A stretch of 64,000 bases of DNA. Origin: Silene conica (Eukaryota > Streptophyta > Magnoliopsida > Caryophyllales > Caryophyllaceae). The notes under the pieces were generated by a model, which saw nothing but the letters and a program-made list of their open reading frames with translations, searched no databases and was not told the origin of the DNA. Below, one piece after another: positions 33,301 through 45,927 of the stretch (the stretch's first letter is position 1; each line of letters opens with the position of its first letter). The position numbers and the translations under genes were made by a program. The stretch covers positions 27,285,501 to 27,349,500 of the forward strand of contig CM055315.2 of the NCBI GenBank assembly GCA_029255685.2, in the 5' to 3' direction.

Positions 33301-36300
33301 GTCATATACCTTGGACCCATACCTGATCCAGACCCTAAAGGGTCTGAAATTAATGGACCCATACCCGACCCAGGGGGCCGGGTCCGGATAGGGTCTACCC
33401 TAGGGTCTACTTTTTTCTTAAACTAAACAATTTTTTCCCTAAATTATATCATTTACCTAGTACTCAAACTTATCATTTTTATCAATTTCTTCATTATTTT
33501 TAATGGTTATTTGGATATGCGTATAGATATTAGTGAAATGTGTGTGCTAATTGGGTTATTGACGTTCGTGTGTATGTTTTTCTCTTTTTTTTTTAAATAA
33601 ATATAAGGGTCTAAGGGTCGGGTAGGGTCCCAACACCAAGACCCGGACTCGGAGTTTTTATATAAGACCCATACTGACCCATACCCAAGCGGGTCTCAAA
33701 AATTCAGACCCATACCCGACCCGTTATTGTCAGACCCTAAGGGTCTGGGTTGAGTACCCGAGCCACTGCCATCCTTAGTTGTAGCACTTAGGATGGATCC
33801 ACACAGAATCAGTGTGCAAAACTTGTCAATTTTAGTAATTGTGCTTAGCTTAATTGACAAGAGTTTAATGTTGTTTTTAACTAATTAACTAGACTAATTT
33901 AAATGAAATGCAAACTAAACTAGGATTGATAATGAGCAAGTAAATGATAAAGTCTTAATTCAATAAGATAAAAGGCCTAGGATCCGATTTTTGTACCGAC
34001 AATTGCTTCTGCGAGTTTAATTTCCGTCAAGTGGTCACTAAGCTGGTACTAAGGAGGAAGACGACTCTAGGTCGCCAAACACCTCCCTTTCGGTCTCGTG
34101 TTTAGACACTAGCGAACCCTACCAACCCCCCTCTCGGGTTTGAAGGTTAGGTACCTAAATTTGATTTCCGATTCCCTCAAAGTTGTGCACAACTTTAAAG
34201 GTATCTTAAGATTGGTTTTGGTTCTCCCAAGTTTCTCCCTTTCAGTCTCAACCTAGGTTAACAATTAGATGGCTAGATTACCCGATTTCAAGCCTAATCG
34301 ACTCTCGCCAATGGACAAGGGCCTAGAATCAAAATAACCTCCAACTAATCTAACTCACAAGACGAGTCCTTCAATTCACCCTTTATACCTAGGGATGACA
34401 ATGAGTAAGGTTTGAGTAGGGTTCTATAGGATTCATATCCATATCCATATCCATATTATATATGCCCGATCGATATCCGACCCATATCCACAGGGTCTAG
34501 ATCTTAAATGAGTCCGATCTTTTTCAAAAAATTTGTTAATTTCTTCATCTTTTAAATGTACTTTCACTAGATTGTTAATATTATAGAGATAAAATATGTC
34601 GATATTTATCATGATAAAGTAACAAATTACTGTGCAAGTTATTATTTGTACGATGAAAAATGTTATCAGTCACTTATAAGAAAGCTGACATAAGAGTAGG
34701 GATGCCATTGGGGAGGGCGGTGCTGGATATAGGCTCCTCCGTACCCGTACCTATCAAGAATCTCGTACCCATCCCCGCCCCACCATCCATGGCGAGTACA
34801 AGTTTCCAAAATCATCCCCGCCCTACCACCCATGGCGGATACAAGTTTCCAAAACCATTCCCGCCCCACCTACCCATTAACCCACTATACCATAAATTTT
34901 TCCGAACTTTTTTCGTGAAGTTGGTTTAATCACTATTAATTTCTATTTTCAGGAGTTTGTTTATATAATTTTAGCTATTTTCAAAAGTTGGTAAATTACT
35001 TTATAAAATATCTATTTTTAACATTACGTCTTAATTATAACAAAATAATATTTGTAAAATTATCGTAATAATGGTATTAATTTTTTTAATAATTGGTAGT
35101 AGGCGGGTATGAAATGGGTAACACGCAAAAACCATCCCCGCTCCAATACCCATGGCGGGTACAATTTTCATACCCGTCCCCGCCCCACCACCCGCCAAAG
35201 CTCTACCCATCCCCGCCCCAACTGGGGCGGGTGCGTAGCGGTATCCACTTGTACCCGCCCCAATGATATCCCTACATAAGAAAGTAGAATAAAAATAAGA
35301 AAATATGACTTCTATAAATGTTAGTTATTCTTATATATATTTAAAAATCTAAAAATAAAACAAAAAATATGGGTACGGTGTGGATCTTAACGACAAGATC
35401 CATATTTATATCAACGTAAATTTTTCTACATCCATATCCGGCCCACATCCATTAGATCCATAAAATGAGATCCATATCCGTCCCGTCGGACCTGCGGATA
35501 TCAATAAGGGTCCGGGATGTAGTGTCATCCCTATTTATACCACCTAAAATGACCAATTAAATGGGTCCGAAACAAGTAGAATGCTCATGTCGGGGATAAT
35601 CGAGTCCTAGTAAGAGGACTACTCACTAGTCATGTTAACTAAACTAAAACAAGTGGTAAAGTTGACACTTGAGCAATTGACATGTTATAAAATTGATTTC
35701 TATAATTAATCATGCAATTAGTGACAAAGATGATGATAATTGACTAATTAAACTAATATAAAAGTAAGATCAAGCTAAAAGGCGGTAACTTTTTGGCTAT
35801 AAGTAATGTAAACATTGAAAATTAAGACAACAATAAACCTAGGAAATTAAATTGATAAAACAAAAACAAGAAATTAAAGAAAGGAATAGAAATATACCAA
35901 CCACCAACAAGTAGATGAAGGAAATAATAATACTTCATTAATTACTTGAGAAAGATGAAGAACAAAGATTGGATCCAATTCTCCCTACAACTTTCTTTGA
36001 ACCTAATTTTGATCTAAATTGAAGTGCGTCTCTACAAAATTAGGGTTTATCTATTTATACTAGAAGCCCAAAACACAATTAGAAGAGTGAAAAATCGATT
36101 CACGGGTAGGTCGGGTGTATCAATACACCAATCACTATTGAGTTACGCCGGACAATGGATTGTTATGCCCGACGGAGTCAATACGCCCATAGGAACAGTT
36201 GTGAACGCCGAACGTGGAACAATGTGGTTCAGATACACCTTGCAGCCCATATCCCTATACGCCCCGTCAATACGCCCATATGAATAATATTTTACACTCT

Positions 36301-39300
36301 ACGAGCTTGAGTTACGATACACCCAAAGGCTTCAAAGAAGCTTCAACACTTGAGTTCTTTCAATGCGTGAAACACTACAAATATCTAGCAAATGCGTGAG
36401 AAAGGTTCAGAAATGCAATTTTGCCTATAATAAGAGCATTTTAAGTGGGGATTTCCTTAATAGCATTCATAAAAGGGATAGTGATGTGCATCCCCTTCAT
36501 CATTTCCAAGAACTTTGCCATACTTTTGTTTAAGTTTTACCCTTGCCTACCTTTGAGCGAAAGGGATGAGTGGCGCATATGGTCTTACCACTTGTTTTCT
36601 TTGAGTTTTCAACCACTATTTTTGATGGTTCATCAACTATCTTAGGTGTTTCCACCATAATCTCAACTAGCTCCTCTTCAACTTCCTTGGTGGGTTCAAT
36701 CACCATTTCCGGTTTACTACTCTTCCTTTTCTTGATGAGTACATGATCCTCCGACTCTTTACCACTCCTCAAATGCATAACATTGACCGTCTTTGGGTTC
36801 TTTCCGTTCTTGCCCAAAAATTTTCAATTGATCTTATTATCCGTCATTGGTTGAGAAGCTTGCATTTGAGTTCTCAATGATAGAAGATGTTGTCTCATCT
36901 TGTTTTTGGTCAGAGTGGGTAATGAATTGGTTTTGTGTTGTCATTATTATTTGCTCCATCATGAGCTTTAGATTTAGGTTCTGTTGTCATTATTTGTTGA
37001 AGTGTTTGTTGCGTGGTTTGTTGAAAAGGTTATGTGGTTGGTTGAAATTGTGGTTTGGTGGAAGGTTGTTTAAATGATTAGAATTGTTATGAACACCCCT
37101 ACGTCGTAGTGGAAATTAACGGAAAAAAATGTTGTGGAAAATGCGAATTTTTGAAAACTTTTTGTTGACAACGTAAAACAATGTAGGAGTTCAAGATAAA
37201 GTAAAGTCAACGTAACATAAATAAAACAAAATTTAAAGTAATAAATAAGTATATAAAGTTTACATCGGGGAAAAGATATCCCACGACTATAATAGTCGAA
37301 ACAAATGAGGTTTGACTACGAAAAGGGTAAGTGTCAACTAATTGACACTTGTTAGCTCACACGGGTCTTTCGATACTTGTCATTCATGTAAACATGAACG
37401 CCATAGTCAGTGGAGAGTACCAAAGTTCTCTTGGCCACTTATTATCATCGTAAACATATTCGAACATACAACACTTAAATAATGATTTAGAATACAACAT
37501 GCGAGAATAAAATACTTATATCAAATCAAGACAATAAAGTAAGGCATAGTCAAGACATGATCATATGATACGATATAACAAATATCATAGGCAAAGCATG
37601 CGAATATGAGAACATGAGTCACCATAGTCGAATGCAAGACGTAATTCAAAGAAATACTCCCTCATATTTTCTTCCCTATTTCCTAAAATGGATTATTCAG
37701 GTTTTCTTTCCCTTTCCTATTTTGGAAACTTTTATTCTTATTTTATTAATTTCTCTCTTATTATCAAATCCCACTCAACTCTTTTACTCCTGTTTTATTC
37801 CTTTTTTAATGTTTGTGGTCCACAATCCCTTATTTAATTCTTAATTATTCATCCTTCTCTCCTATCCCTAAACTCCATCCAATTTTTTACACTTATTTTA
37901 TTTCCCACCTTAATCTTTGTGTCCAACACAAAGGGGAACAAAATATGGAATACGAGGGAGTAATATATATGCAACCAAATAATGCAAATAATGCTAGTTG
38001 TCTACTCTTCTTAGATTAAATATATCTCCTTTGGTAGGACGACTATAATATATACGGTCCTAGTATAAACCTGGCCACAAGCGCATCTCGAAGCGGCAAA
38101 ACAGCCCGCCGCCTCCAAGACCCGAACACAGTCGAACGAGTACCTCAATCGCCAGAACACGATGATGGATCTGAAAAACAAACACACTTATGGGAACAAC
38201 ACAAGTAGTCAATCCCGACTTGCCAGCGTAAACTTATACTAAGCATACAAAGGGCAAAAACGTAAATCTCACATGGATAACGACTCATCACCATACGTTA
38301 TAATAGAATACATACATACAAGCCATATGAGAAATGTATAAACGAAAGACAATTGATGACCCCTCCTCAAAGCTAAAGAGCAAAATGCACAAAATGTTTC
38401 CAAGAACTTCCCGGCTTCCCCAACCTGCCCAACTGATCACCCCACTTGTAGACCAAGGCAAACCATTTTTTGACAAAAAGTTACAGTGACTTCCAAAATA
38501 ACCATCCAACTCATGTACACACCAACCATATCATATGAATAACATCCAAACATTTGAATATCTTCTCAGAATCATACTTTGTGGTAATTAAGCATAAGAA
38601 ATATTCAGTAAACATAAAATGTAAACAAATAAGTCGAGAAATCTATTAGCGTTACCTTTTTGCACTCTAACCTTCAATAGAGTCGTCAATCTCGTAGCTA
38701 TCGGCTTCTTTGTCGTCTAGATTCACACTTAAACACGAAAATGAGAAAATTAGCAAGAATTCTAACTCTAAAAAAGATGATGATCACGAATTTGTAAGAA
38801 ATATGGCTCCTTTCTTACTTAGATAGATTGAGAACGGAAAGAGGAAGAATTTGGTGCGAAAATGAAACAAAACGGAAGAGAAACGAGGAAGTTATGAAGA
38901 TTTTGGTGTTTCTTGTGAAATGGCAATATGAAGGATTTTGGAGGGAGGAAGTATGTTGAAAATTATGATATTAGAAGATGATACAAAAGTAGGGTTTTGT
39001 TCTAGAGACTTGTTTTTTCTTGAAAATGGGTCCATAGTCAAACTAGGCTCAATACTCATAAAACGAGTCGGTTCCCACTTGAATTACGTTTCAAGCCTAC
39101 TATAACTTAAAACGGAAAATATTACTATACCTTAACCTATAGTTTATGAAAATAATATCAAAAATATAAACATTTTAAAATAAACGGTTAAAACATTTTA
39201 AAACCGTATTACGAAAATGGGTGTTACAATTGTGGTCTTGGTTGAAAAGTTCTTCCGTGAAATCAGGGGAGTCCTTGGTTGAAGGCTTGAGTTTGTTTTT

Positions 39301-40618
39301 GAGCTTTGAAGGTGGGTGTAAATTGTGGCTTTTGTTGAAAGGTGGGGTTTTAGACATTTTGTGAGGCATAGAAAAAGTTTGGATCGTTTCTCAATACGGA
39401 ATGATATTGTTGTTATTGAAAGCTTGTCTAGCAGGACTTGATTCCCACACACCATTCACTTGTTCCATGCAATTCACATCTTCCTCCATCAAGGGACACT
39501 CATTTGGTGAATGCCCATGATCATCACATAGCTTACAATAGACCATTTGTTGCTTTAATGAAGAATTGTTGTTGGAGTTTAGCAAGACCACTTGTTGCTT
39601 AAGTTTATCAATCATCCCCTTAATCTCAAGTTGTTCACCGTAACCACTCCGCACTTGCCTTACCCTTTCTCTTATGACAATCATTACTCAAATGGAATGT
39701 TCTTGATGCCATTTCCTTAATAAGCTCCTTAGCCTTCTTGTGATCAATTATATCAAGCTCTCTAAAAATACAAATATCTAGCAAATGCGTGAGAAAGGTC
39801 ACATACACAATTTTGCCTGTAATAAGAAGATTTTAAATGAAAATGAGTTGAAATTTGGACAAGGAGAGGGGATTTTGGCACAAAAAATGAGGACGATAAC
39901 GTAGTTATCATTTATGTTAATATGTGAAATACTCTTTACGTTCTCATATTCGCGAATTTGATAGTTAGATTGTTGGATCGGATGATCACTTATATAACCT
40001 ACTCTTCATTAAAAAGCGCCTTACATGTGCTCAAGCTCAAGCTCAAGCTCAAGCTCAAGCTCAAGGTTTGTTGTTAAGTCACTAGCCAAAACGTTTTTGA
40101 CACGCGTTTTACAGAATACGTAGAGTATGCTGTTATTATAGTTTGCCTTCTAGTTCTTTTATTGTGCCCTACCCTTTGCCTTATTATACCTTGCTTTTAT
40201 ATGCTCTAAAATTACACTTGTTTTTTCTTGAAAATACAATTTTTTTGCAAAAATGGTGCGCATTGTATGTGTGACACTTCACACTTTGCGTCTTGTTTCC
40301 TCAGTACGCTCATGCCTTTTAAAACGTATGTCTGATTTTACCTGGGCTTATGTTTCACTATTAGGAATCATAAATTGTGCTTTTTTATGTATCAAGGAAA
40401 GCACCGAACATAGCAGAGAAATAAATTAGCCTTCTTTGCGATTTTTCTTGCATGTAGGTGTAGATGGAGAGATCACACCGGCAGAGTTGCTCTTAAGTAT
40501 ATGGTCAGATGTAGAATCACGTGGTCACAAGATATTGGCTGCCCTTGGCTTTGATGACGAAAAGGCCAAACAGCTACAAGCTTTATGCTCTAAACCTGGC
40601 TTTAGTGAAGAGTTATAA
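30313..40618 (+). CDS. CLPT: Plastid Clp protease accessory protein, CLPT1/CLPT2-like
   Basis: Exons read as 30313-30569, 30679-30714, 30908-31017, 32656-32835 and 40458-40618, all with GT-AG borders and in-frame joins; 744 bp, 247 residues. An alternative start is 30355. Residues 1 to about 75 are rich in Ser, Thr and Phe with few acidic residues, like a chloroplast transit peptide. The mature part is a single Clp N-terminal (R) domain: KWSGKAIKSFGMAELEARKL, TGTEAILMGILNEG, NPPLTESAQKALDRA, ITPAELLLSIWSDVESRGH. In Arabidopsis, CLPT proteins bind the ClpP/ClpR core in the stroma and help assemble it; they lack ATPase modules, as here. The domain body matches this family closely; whether it is the CLPT1 or CLPT2 ortholog is not decided. 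The last intron is 7.6 kb because of transposons. Confidence 0.9.
31690..31830 (-). mobile_element. tRNA-derived SINE in CLPT intron 3
   Basis: The minus strand has a box A TAGCCTAGTGG (complement of 31805-31815) and box B GGTTTAAATCC (31761-31771), 33 bp apart as in tRNA genes. The tRNA-unrelated body runs toward 31690. Ends are approximate. Confidence 0.65.
33242..33777. mobile_element. Non-autonomous hAT-like element, 536 bp
   Basis: Termini TAGGGTTGGCAATG and (complement) TAAGGATGGCAGTG; flanks GTTGTAGT (33234-33241) and GTTGTAGC (33778-33785), an 8 bp duplication with one mismatch. The interior is rich in gggtctgggta / acccgaccc words. No transposase. Confidence 0.75.
33786..34381. other. 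Intron sequence, probable decayed retrotransposon (LTR-like)
   Basis: No protein. Together with 35542-36430 it forms one block split by the hAT-like insertion. The block may be a minus-strand LTR (see the TATA-like site near 36050). Confidence 0.35.
34390..35533. mobile_element. Non-autonomous hAT-like element containing a second one
   Basis: Termini TAGGGATGACA and its inverse TGTCATCCCTA, with a perfect 8 bp target duplication TTTATACC (34382-34389 and 35534-35541). Interrupted by a relative at 34697-35274. Confidence 0.85.
34697..35274. mobile_element. Nested hAT-like element, 578 bp
   Basis: Termini TAGGGATGCCATTGG and (complement) TAGGGATATCATTGG, with target duplication CATAAGAG / CATAAGAA (34689-34696 and 35275-35282). 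The interior is rich in ccccgccccacc words. Confidence 0.85.
35542..36430 (-). other. Probable minus-strand LTR remnant with TATA-like box
   Basis: The minus strand reads TATAAATAGATAAACCC at about 36047-36063, a good plant TATA context, followed by an unrelated leader-like region. It lies downstream (in minus sense) of the Athila-like gag remnant. LTR ends were not found, so this is an inference. Confidence 0.35.
37088..39228 (-). mobile_element. Tekay-like solo LTR, 2.1 kb
   Basis: In minus sense it starts TGTAACACCCATTTTCG (39228) and ends near GGGGTGTTCATA (37088), with 5 bp duplications ATTGT at 37083-37087 and 39229-39233. Blocks such as acgcca-agtcagtgg-gagt and cgtagctatcg match the LTRs of the Tekay-like element at 14298-24843. 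It lacks the stem-loop array and the GC-rich hairpins of that family. Confidence 0.75.
37657..37960. mobile_element. Stowaway-like MITE, 304 bp
   Basis: Termini CTCCCTCATATTTTC and (complement) CTCCCTCGTATTCCA, flanked by TA (37655-37656 and 37961-37962). It sits inside the solo LTR. Confidence 0.75.
40024..40065 (+). repeat. (AGCTCA)n hexamer repeat
   Basis: About six tandem copies of agctca within CLPT intron 4. Confidence 0.85.
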
Positions 40619-41096
40619 CATCTCGGCTTGTGCTGTCAGAATTGCCTGTCAATGTGATAGTTTGATCTAATGTTCACATCGCTTTCATAAAACCGCTTAC
40701 AGCATTTGTCGTAGTCCGTCAAACATTGGTTTTCATCTCGTACTATGGCCTTGAGAGTCATTGCGTATAAGATGAAAATGGTGGTTGTGATCCCATCCTG
40801 AAATTCTGTATCTGAACCGCAGAATGTTGTAATATGATCTAGTAGAGTTTGAGAAAAAACCGACGATTCCTGATGTTCACATTTTGCTCTTTGTCTGTTT
40901 ATCTTATTATTCGTTTGGTCCTGACCTTAAGTATTTCCTGCCAACAATTTTGAAAATTTGATTTGCAGGAGTTGAGACTGAACTCCTGACTGCTAATTTT
41001 AAGTGATAGGTACTCTCGTCACTCAGACAAACCAACTTTGGTATCGTTTACGTTATTGAAACTGACATTTTCCGAAGTATGCACAGATATTTATAA
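40619..41096 (+). other. CLPT 3' UTR and downstream
   Basis: Follows the stop codon. No clear polyadenylation signal was chosen. It ends at the LINE target site. Confidence 0.5.
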
Positions 41097-41103
41097 CATG
41101 CCA

Positions 41104-41142
<39 letters not shown>

Positions 41143-42510
41143 ACAATGGGTAAATAAGACGTACATCATGGCTTCATGAGCCAAATTATGCGCGATTACA
41201 TTAAGAGATCTAGGAATAAAGGAGAAACTAAGACAATGAAAAGAGGAAAAAAGGTTAATGCAATCTCCAATAACTCCCTGTACGAGACGGTTGATCTTGA
41301 TCAAACATGCAAAAGATAAGATTAGTTCTAAACAATCCGAAGAGATACTAAGATGGAGAATCCTTGCATTCCTGGCCCAAGTAAACACCTCCCTGACACC
41401 CAGAGCTTCTGCCTGTAATGCCGATTCAGCCTTGCATCTTTTTTGAAGCTTTATGTTGTAACTTCCTGTGGGATCGTAGATGACGCATCCCAGAGCCGCC
41501 TCCAGACTGGGCTTCCACCCCGCATCCACCTTCGCGCGATATTCCGCACACGAAACCTCAGATTTAATGATATGGAGAGGGAAGCCATCTCGTAACCTCT
41601 GCTTGGAATCCCCATTGGGATCCCCAAAGTCGCATCCATAATCATGAGCACATGATAAAGAGGATGATTTTTTCAGATCCGCAAGTTTCAGGTCAATCGC
41701 AACCTTTCTGACCTGTTTAAAGAAGAGCTCAATTGGGATATCCCCTTCATTAAAGATTCTCGCGTTTCTGGCTTTCCACAGGTGCCATAAGATCACCACA
41801 AACAATCTAGTACCATCCTCATCTTTAATTACCTTCATGAGATATTCAATCCACCCCACAATCCAGTCAGCTCCCTTAATATGAGAGGAGCCACCCATCC
41901 GTATTCCCAAGGAAGAACCTGCCCAAATCCGAGCAGCGAAATCACAATCCCGGAAAAGGTGTGTAAGAGATTCCTCATGTTCCTGGTACCCCGCACAAAA
42001 GGAGCAACCGGCATTTCTTCCCAAACCTCTCTTAGAGAATTCTTCCCCCACCGGAAGGGTGTTAGAAACAATCTTCCAGATAAAGATTTTAAGCTGATGA
42101 GAAATTGGCATAGACCACAAGGTTCGTTTGCAGAAACGTTTACCAAGAAAGCCCATCCGGACTTTATCTCGATCTGTGAAGGTACTAGTAATCATCTCCT
42201 CATAAAAGATCCCATATCCACTCTTAACCGTATAATGGCCATGGTTATTGAACGGCCAGTATACAGTATCCTGCCTCTCCGACAGGCATATCGGCATGGC
42301 CAAAATACGATTAACCCACAACTCATCAAAAAGGAACCGGATAGAGGATTCAATCCACTGGTTCTGGTCATCAATGGGATGTTTAACTTGAACAGAGCCA
42401 CAATGGGTAAAATCAATCCCAAGAATACCAGAATTTGGTTCCGGAGATTCCCCATTTACCCATTTATTCGACCAAACATTTAGGGAAGAATATATAAACC
42501 TGGTTTCCAA
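41104..42510 (-). pseudogene. LINE ORF2 C-terminal part: zf-RVT and RNase H
   Basis: LWSMPISHQLKIFIWK and CSFCAGYQEHEESLTHLF mark the zinc-binding RVT domain. VDAGWKPSLEAALGCVI, AEALGVREVFTW, SDCLELIL and NVIAHNLAHEAM mark RNase H. The Lys run at the end is translated poly(A), not protein. Confidence 0.85.
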
Positions 42511-42560
42511 CCTAACTTGGTTCTAATCGCCTCCAGGCCTTCCAGAACACTCCGGGCTCC

Positions 42561-44156
42561 CTAAGATAAAGCTTGCCCCCGTTTGGGCAAGAAATCCGAG
42601 TTCACGATGCCATCATCAAAGAATTTCAGACGAAAGCATCGAGCGAAGAGGGAGTCCTCCCCTGAGAGAACTCTCCAACCAAGTTTAGCAAGGAGAGCTC
42701 TATTAAGGCACCTAACAACCCTAATACCAAGGCCCCCATTACTTTTCATAAGGCTTAAGAATTTGTTACTACACCAGTGGATTTTCCGATTCATCTTGCA
42801 TCCAGCCCACCAAAATTGTGACAAAAGAGAGTTCATCTTCTTAGCCACACTTACCGGAATTTTGAAAACCGATAGAAAGTAATTAGAGAGATTCGATAGG
42901 ACAGATGAGATGAGAGACAATCTACCCGCTGGTGATAGGAAAATTCCATTCCATGAAGAAATCCGTTTCGAAATGTAATTAATAACAGATTGAAAGATGC
43001 CCCTTTTTTCCTGTTGAAATTCCATGGGCAGCCCCAGATACTTCCCAAACCCATTTGTGTTCCTGACCCGGAGAACCCGCAAAGTGTTCTGAATGACAGA
43101 CAAGGTTGTGTTAGGGCTAAAAATGATGCCTGATTTACCTTTATTAAGTCTCTGACCAGACGCGAGACAGTATTGATCCAGACAATTCTTTAAGCATCTC
43201 GCCGCCCCCGGTCTGTTCTCAAAGAAGAAAACAGAATCATCAGCAAAGAGGAGGTTAGAAATGGGTTCAGCTCCTCTACACATACGTAAGCCCTTCAGTG
43301 CATCTTCCTGTTGACAAGCTTGAAGCGTCCCTGTGAGCACTTCCGAACACAAAATGAACAAGAACGGGGATAAGGGATCCCCCTGTCGCAGCCCACACTT
43401 AGGAGAAAAGAGTTTCTGGGGGACTCCATTGATCAGAATTTCGTACGAGACAGAAGTGACGCACGTCATAATAAGCGTACAAAAATTCCTTGGAAAGCCA
43501 AAAGATCTCAGCACCTTCTCCAGAAATTCCCATCTTACCCGATCATAGGCTTTACTCATGTCAGCTTTAAAAGCGCACAGCCCATAACGACCCAAATTAT
43601 GGTGATTGACTTTATGGATAAGTTCATGAGCTAGTAAGATGTTGTCGCTCATATTTCGGCCTCTGATAAAAGCCCCCTGGGATTCACTTACCAGGTTCCC
43701 AATAACTTTCCCCATCCGATTAGCAATGCATTTTGTAATAATCCTCATGACGACATTACAGAGGCTAATCGGGCGGTAATCCGAAACTGATTCCGGATTT
43801 TCCACTTTAGGTATGAGAGTAATAAAAGTTTTGTTCAACTCCCGCAGAACTCTCCCAGAGTTCAGGACCGACAAGACAGCATCGGTCACATCTTTTTTAA
43901 CGAGGCCCCAGAATTTTTGAAAGAAAATCGCAGGAATACCATCTGGTCCAGGGGATTTATAAGGGCCCATCTGAAAGACCGCTCTTCTGACCTCCTTAGC
44001 AGTGAAAGGTTGTGCCAGTCTATCAGACTCATCTTCTGATAAGCGATTTTTTATGTGACGTATCACTTGAGCCGATGCCTCTAAACTCAGCCTATCAGAG
44101 CCCTCTTGAGCAACGCTGAAAATATCCTCGAACGTCTTCTGAAAGACCATTCCCAC
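42561..44156 (-). pseudogene. LINE ORF2 reverse transcriptase
   Basis: A 531-codon frame with KSPGPDGIPAIFFQ, DYRPISLCNVVMRI, SQGAFIRGRNMSDN, FKADMSKAYDRVRW, GLRQGDPLSPFLF and LLFADDSVFF. It ends at a stop just before the zf-RVT part and is out of frame with the endonuclease upstream. Confidence 0.9.
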
Positions 44157-44294
44157 CGCCTCAGCCCCAAAGACCCAATCTCCTTCATTATTCTTAATAC
44201 CATGAAGGAAATTTCTCCCAGCACGCCCCCGAACCCAGTTGAAGAAAAACTTAGTACAAGCGTCACCATCGGCAAGCCACTTAACCTTAGCCTT

Positions 44295-45340
44295 TTATTT
44301 CCACGATTCCGCCATTGCGTTTGCAAACGATTTCAAATCTTCGTGAATGTTATCATAAGCTTCTCCCCCGTCCCCAGAGATCGCCAGATCGATACCTTCA
44401 ATAAGATGGTCATCAAACAGTTTCCACCTATCTTTCCATTCCTTAGCTTTAGAAAGAGTCCACCCTCTAATGTTCTTCTTAACCAAATCCAGTTTACGGA
44501 TAAGCTGAAACGCCGGTGAACCACGGAAAGAAGAACTCCAATTTTGAGTAACACACATTTTGCAATCTTCATGATCCAGAGACCAGGCTTCAAGTTTATA
44601 GGGTCTTGTATCCCGGGTTGGACAGAGAAGGTTCAAATTTACCTCAATAGGAGCATGATCCGAAAATTGGATTGGATAGTGTAAAATACCCGTATCAGGA
44701 AAGGAAAAAAGCCAGTTCCTTGAACCCAAGGCTCGATCAAGTCTTTCATAAACCCTCCTATTTCCTTTCCGGTTATTGCACCAAGTAAATTTCGGACCTT
44801 TGAAAGGGATGTCAATCAAATCGTTTCTCATTTTCCAATTTGTGAAGTCCCTAGCCCCTACAATCGGACCTTTCTTGAAACTGAGCTTGTCACATTGGAA
44901 TTCCACCTGGTTGAAGTCGCCCACAATCATAAACGGTTCGTTCCAGACATCAAACCACGATTCAAGTTGTGAGAGAACCTCCAAACGGTCAGCCGTTTCC
45001 GGAGCCCCGTAAAACAGAATCAAGTACCATGGCAAACCGTTCCATTTCAAAACATGCAAAATGATGAAGTGATTACAAGAATAGATCACCGACATACGGG
45101 CACTTTTTTGCCATCCCACCCAAAGCCCCCCGACCTTCCTTCCGCTTCCACAAAGTGATATTCGAGAAAACCGAAACCACGAAAAGCATGAAAGAGGGCT
45201 AAACTACTACTACCACTACATTTAGTTTCACTTAGAAAAACGAAATCGAAAAAACTACTACTAAGAACCGCTTTCAGCTTTAGGATTGTAGGGGCAAGCG
45301 GATTGTTAAGACCCCTACAATTCCACACCATACCCTTCAT
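44295..45340 (-). pseudogene. LINE ORF2 endonuclease (APE type), frameshifted
   Basis: MKGMVWNCRGLNNPLAPT and FLSETKC (first Asn and Glu) lie in one frame (45086-45340). FMIVGDFNQVEF, YERLDRALG and FSDHAPIEVN lie in another (44295-45119). The shift is near 45100. The motifs are those of the nuclease that nicks target DNA. Confidence 0.85.
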
Positions 45341-45927
45341 GGCTCCTTAGGAGGTTGTGATGGCCCAACCTCCTGAAAGCCCTTGTATTTATCATAGTCA
45401 TTTACCGAAGGGGATGAAGACGGACTAGACACTTCAAGCACATCATCCTCGACATAAATCCTGAAACCGCTGCCAGGAACATCCTTTTGACGAATCCCAT
45501 CACCAGAACATACCTTCTTATTCAAATGACTCAAGAAGTCCTTTGCATTTTCCATAGATTCAGTAGCAGCTTCGGGGACAACTGTGAAACCCTCCTGAGT
45601 GCTGCATTTACGTTTCCGCGCTCCCAACACCACAGCCCTCAATTCAGAGTCTCGTTCAGAGGGGGTAATTCCATCCGGAAGTCCTCTTGGTCCATCAGAT
45701 AAGTTTGTAGTTCCCATCCTCTCACGGAGACTCGATTTAGAACCGCACTCAGGGAAAAGAAAAGAATCCTGGTTGCATTTTTGTTTCTTGGCTTCATGCA
45801 CCAAAACAGCCTTACCTTTATCCACCATCTTCTCAAGATCCACCATATTAGCATCTTTTTGGATTAAGCTTAGATTGAGTTTCGCTGAACCCAATTCCAT
45901 TTCCAGACCTTTACAATTGATACTCAC
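45337..45927 (-). pseudogene. LINE ORF1 C-terminal fragment
   Basis: A low-complexity, charged 196-codon frame that ends four bases into the start of ORF2. The position fits ORF1 of a plant L1; no domain is recognised in it. Confidence 0.5.

Larger units (their letters stand above)
36440..39790 (-). pseudogene. Athila-like Gypsy gag/protease-linker remnant, split by a solo LTR
   Basis: Reading the minus strand from 39790: KAKELIKEMASRTFHLSND, then a zinc knuckle YCKLCDDHGHSPNECP (about 39500-39545), a Pro/Asn/Gln-rich linker in changing frames (39200-39400), then after the solo LTR VNVMHLRSGKE (about 36770-36790) and KFLEMMKGMHITIPF (about 36465-36510). The combination C-x2-C knuckle, LRSGK and KFLE..K..HI.IPF is characteristic of Athila/Tat gag and its border to protease. 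Several frameshifts; no pol remains. Confidence 0.7.
32836..40457 (+). other. CLPT intron 4, 7.6 kb, transposon-filled
   Basis: The donor is at GTATGCC and the acceptor at TGCATGTAG. It holds at least three hAT-like elements, an Athila-like remnant, a Tekay-like solo LTR with a MITE inside it, and a hexamer repeat. No additional CLPT exon is needed between the two exons. Confidence 0.85.

Noticed and set aside
34660..34929. Pro-rich frame in CLPT intron 4
   Set aside because: It is low-complexity sequence of the nested hAT-like element.
41104..41145. Poly-Lys C-terminus of the LINE protein
   Set aside because: It is the poly(A) tail translated because the frame lacks a stop before it.
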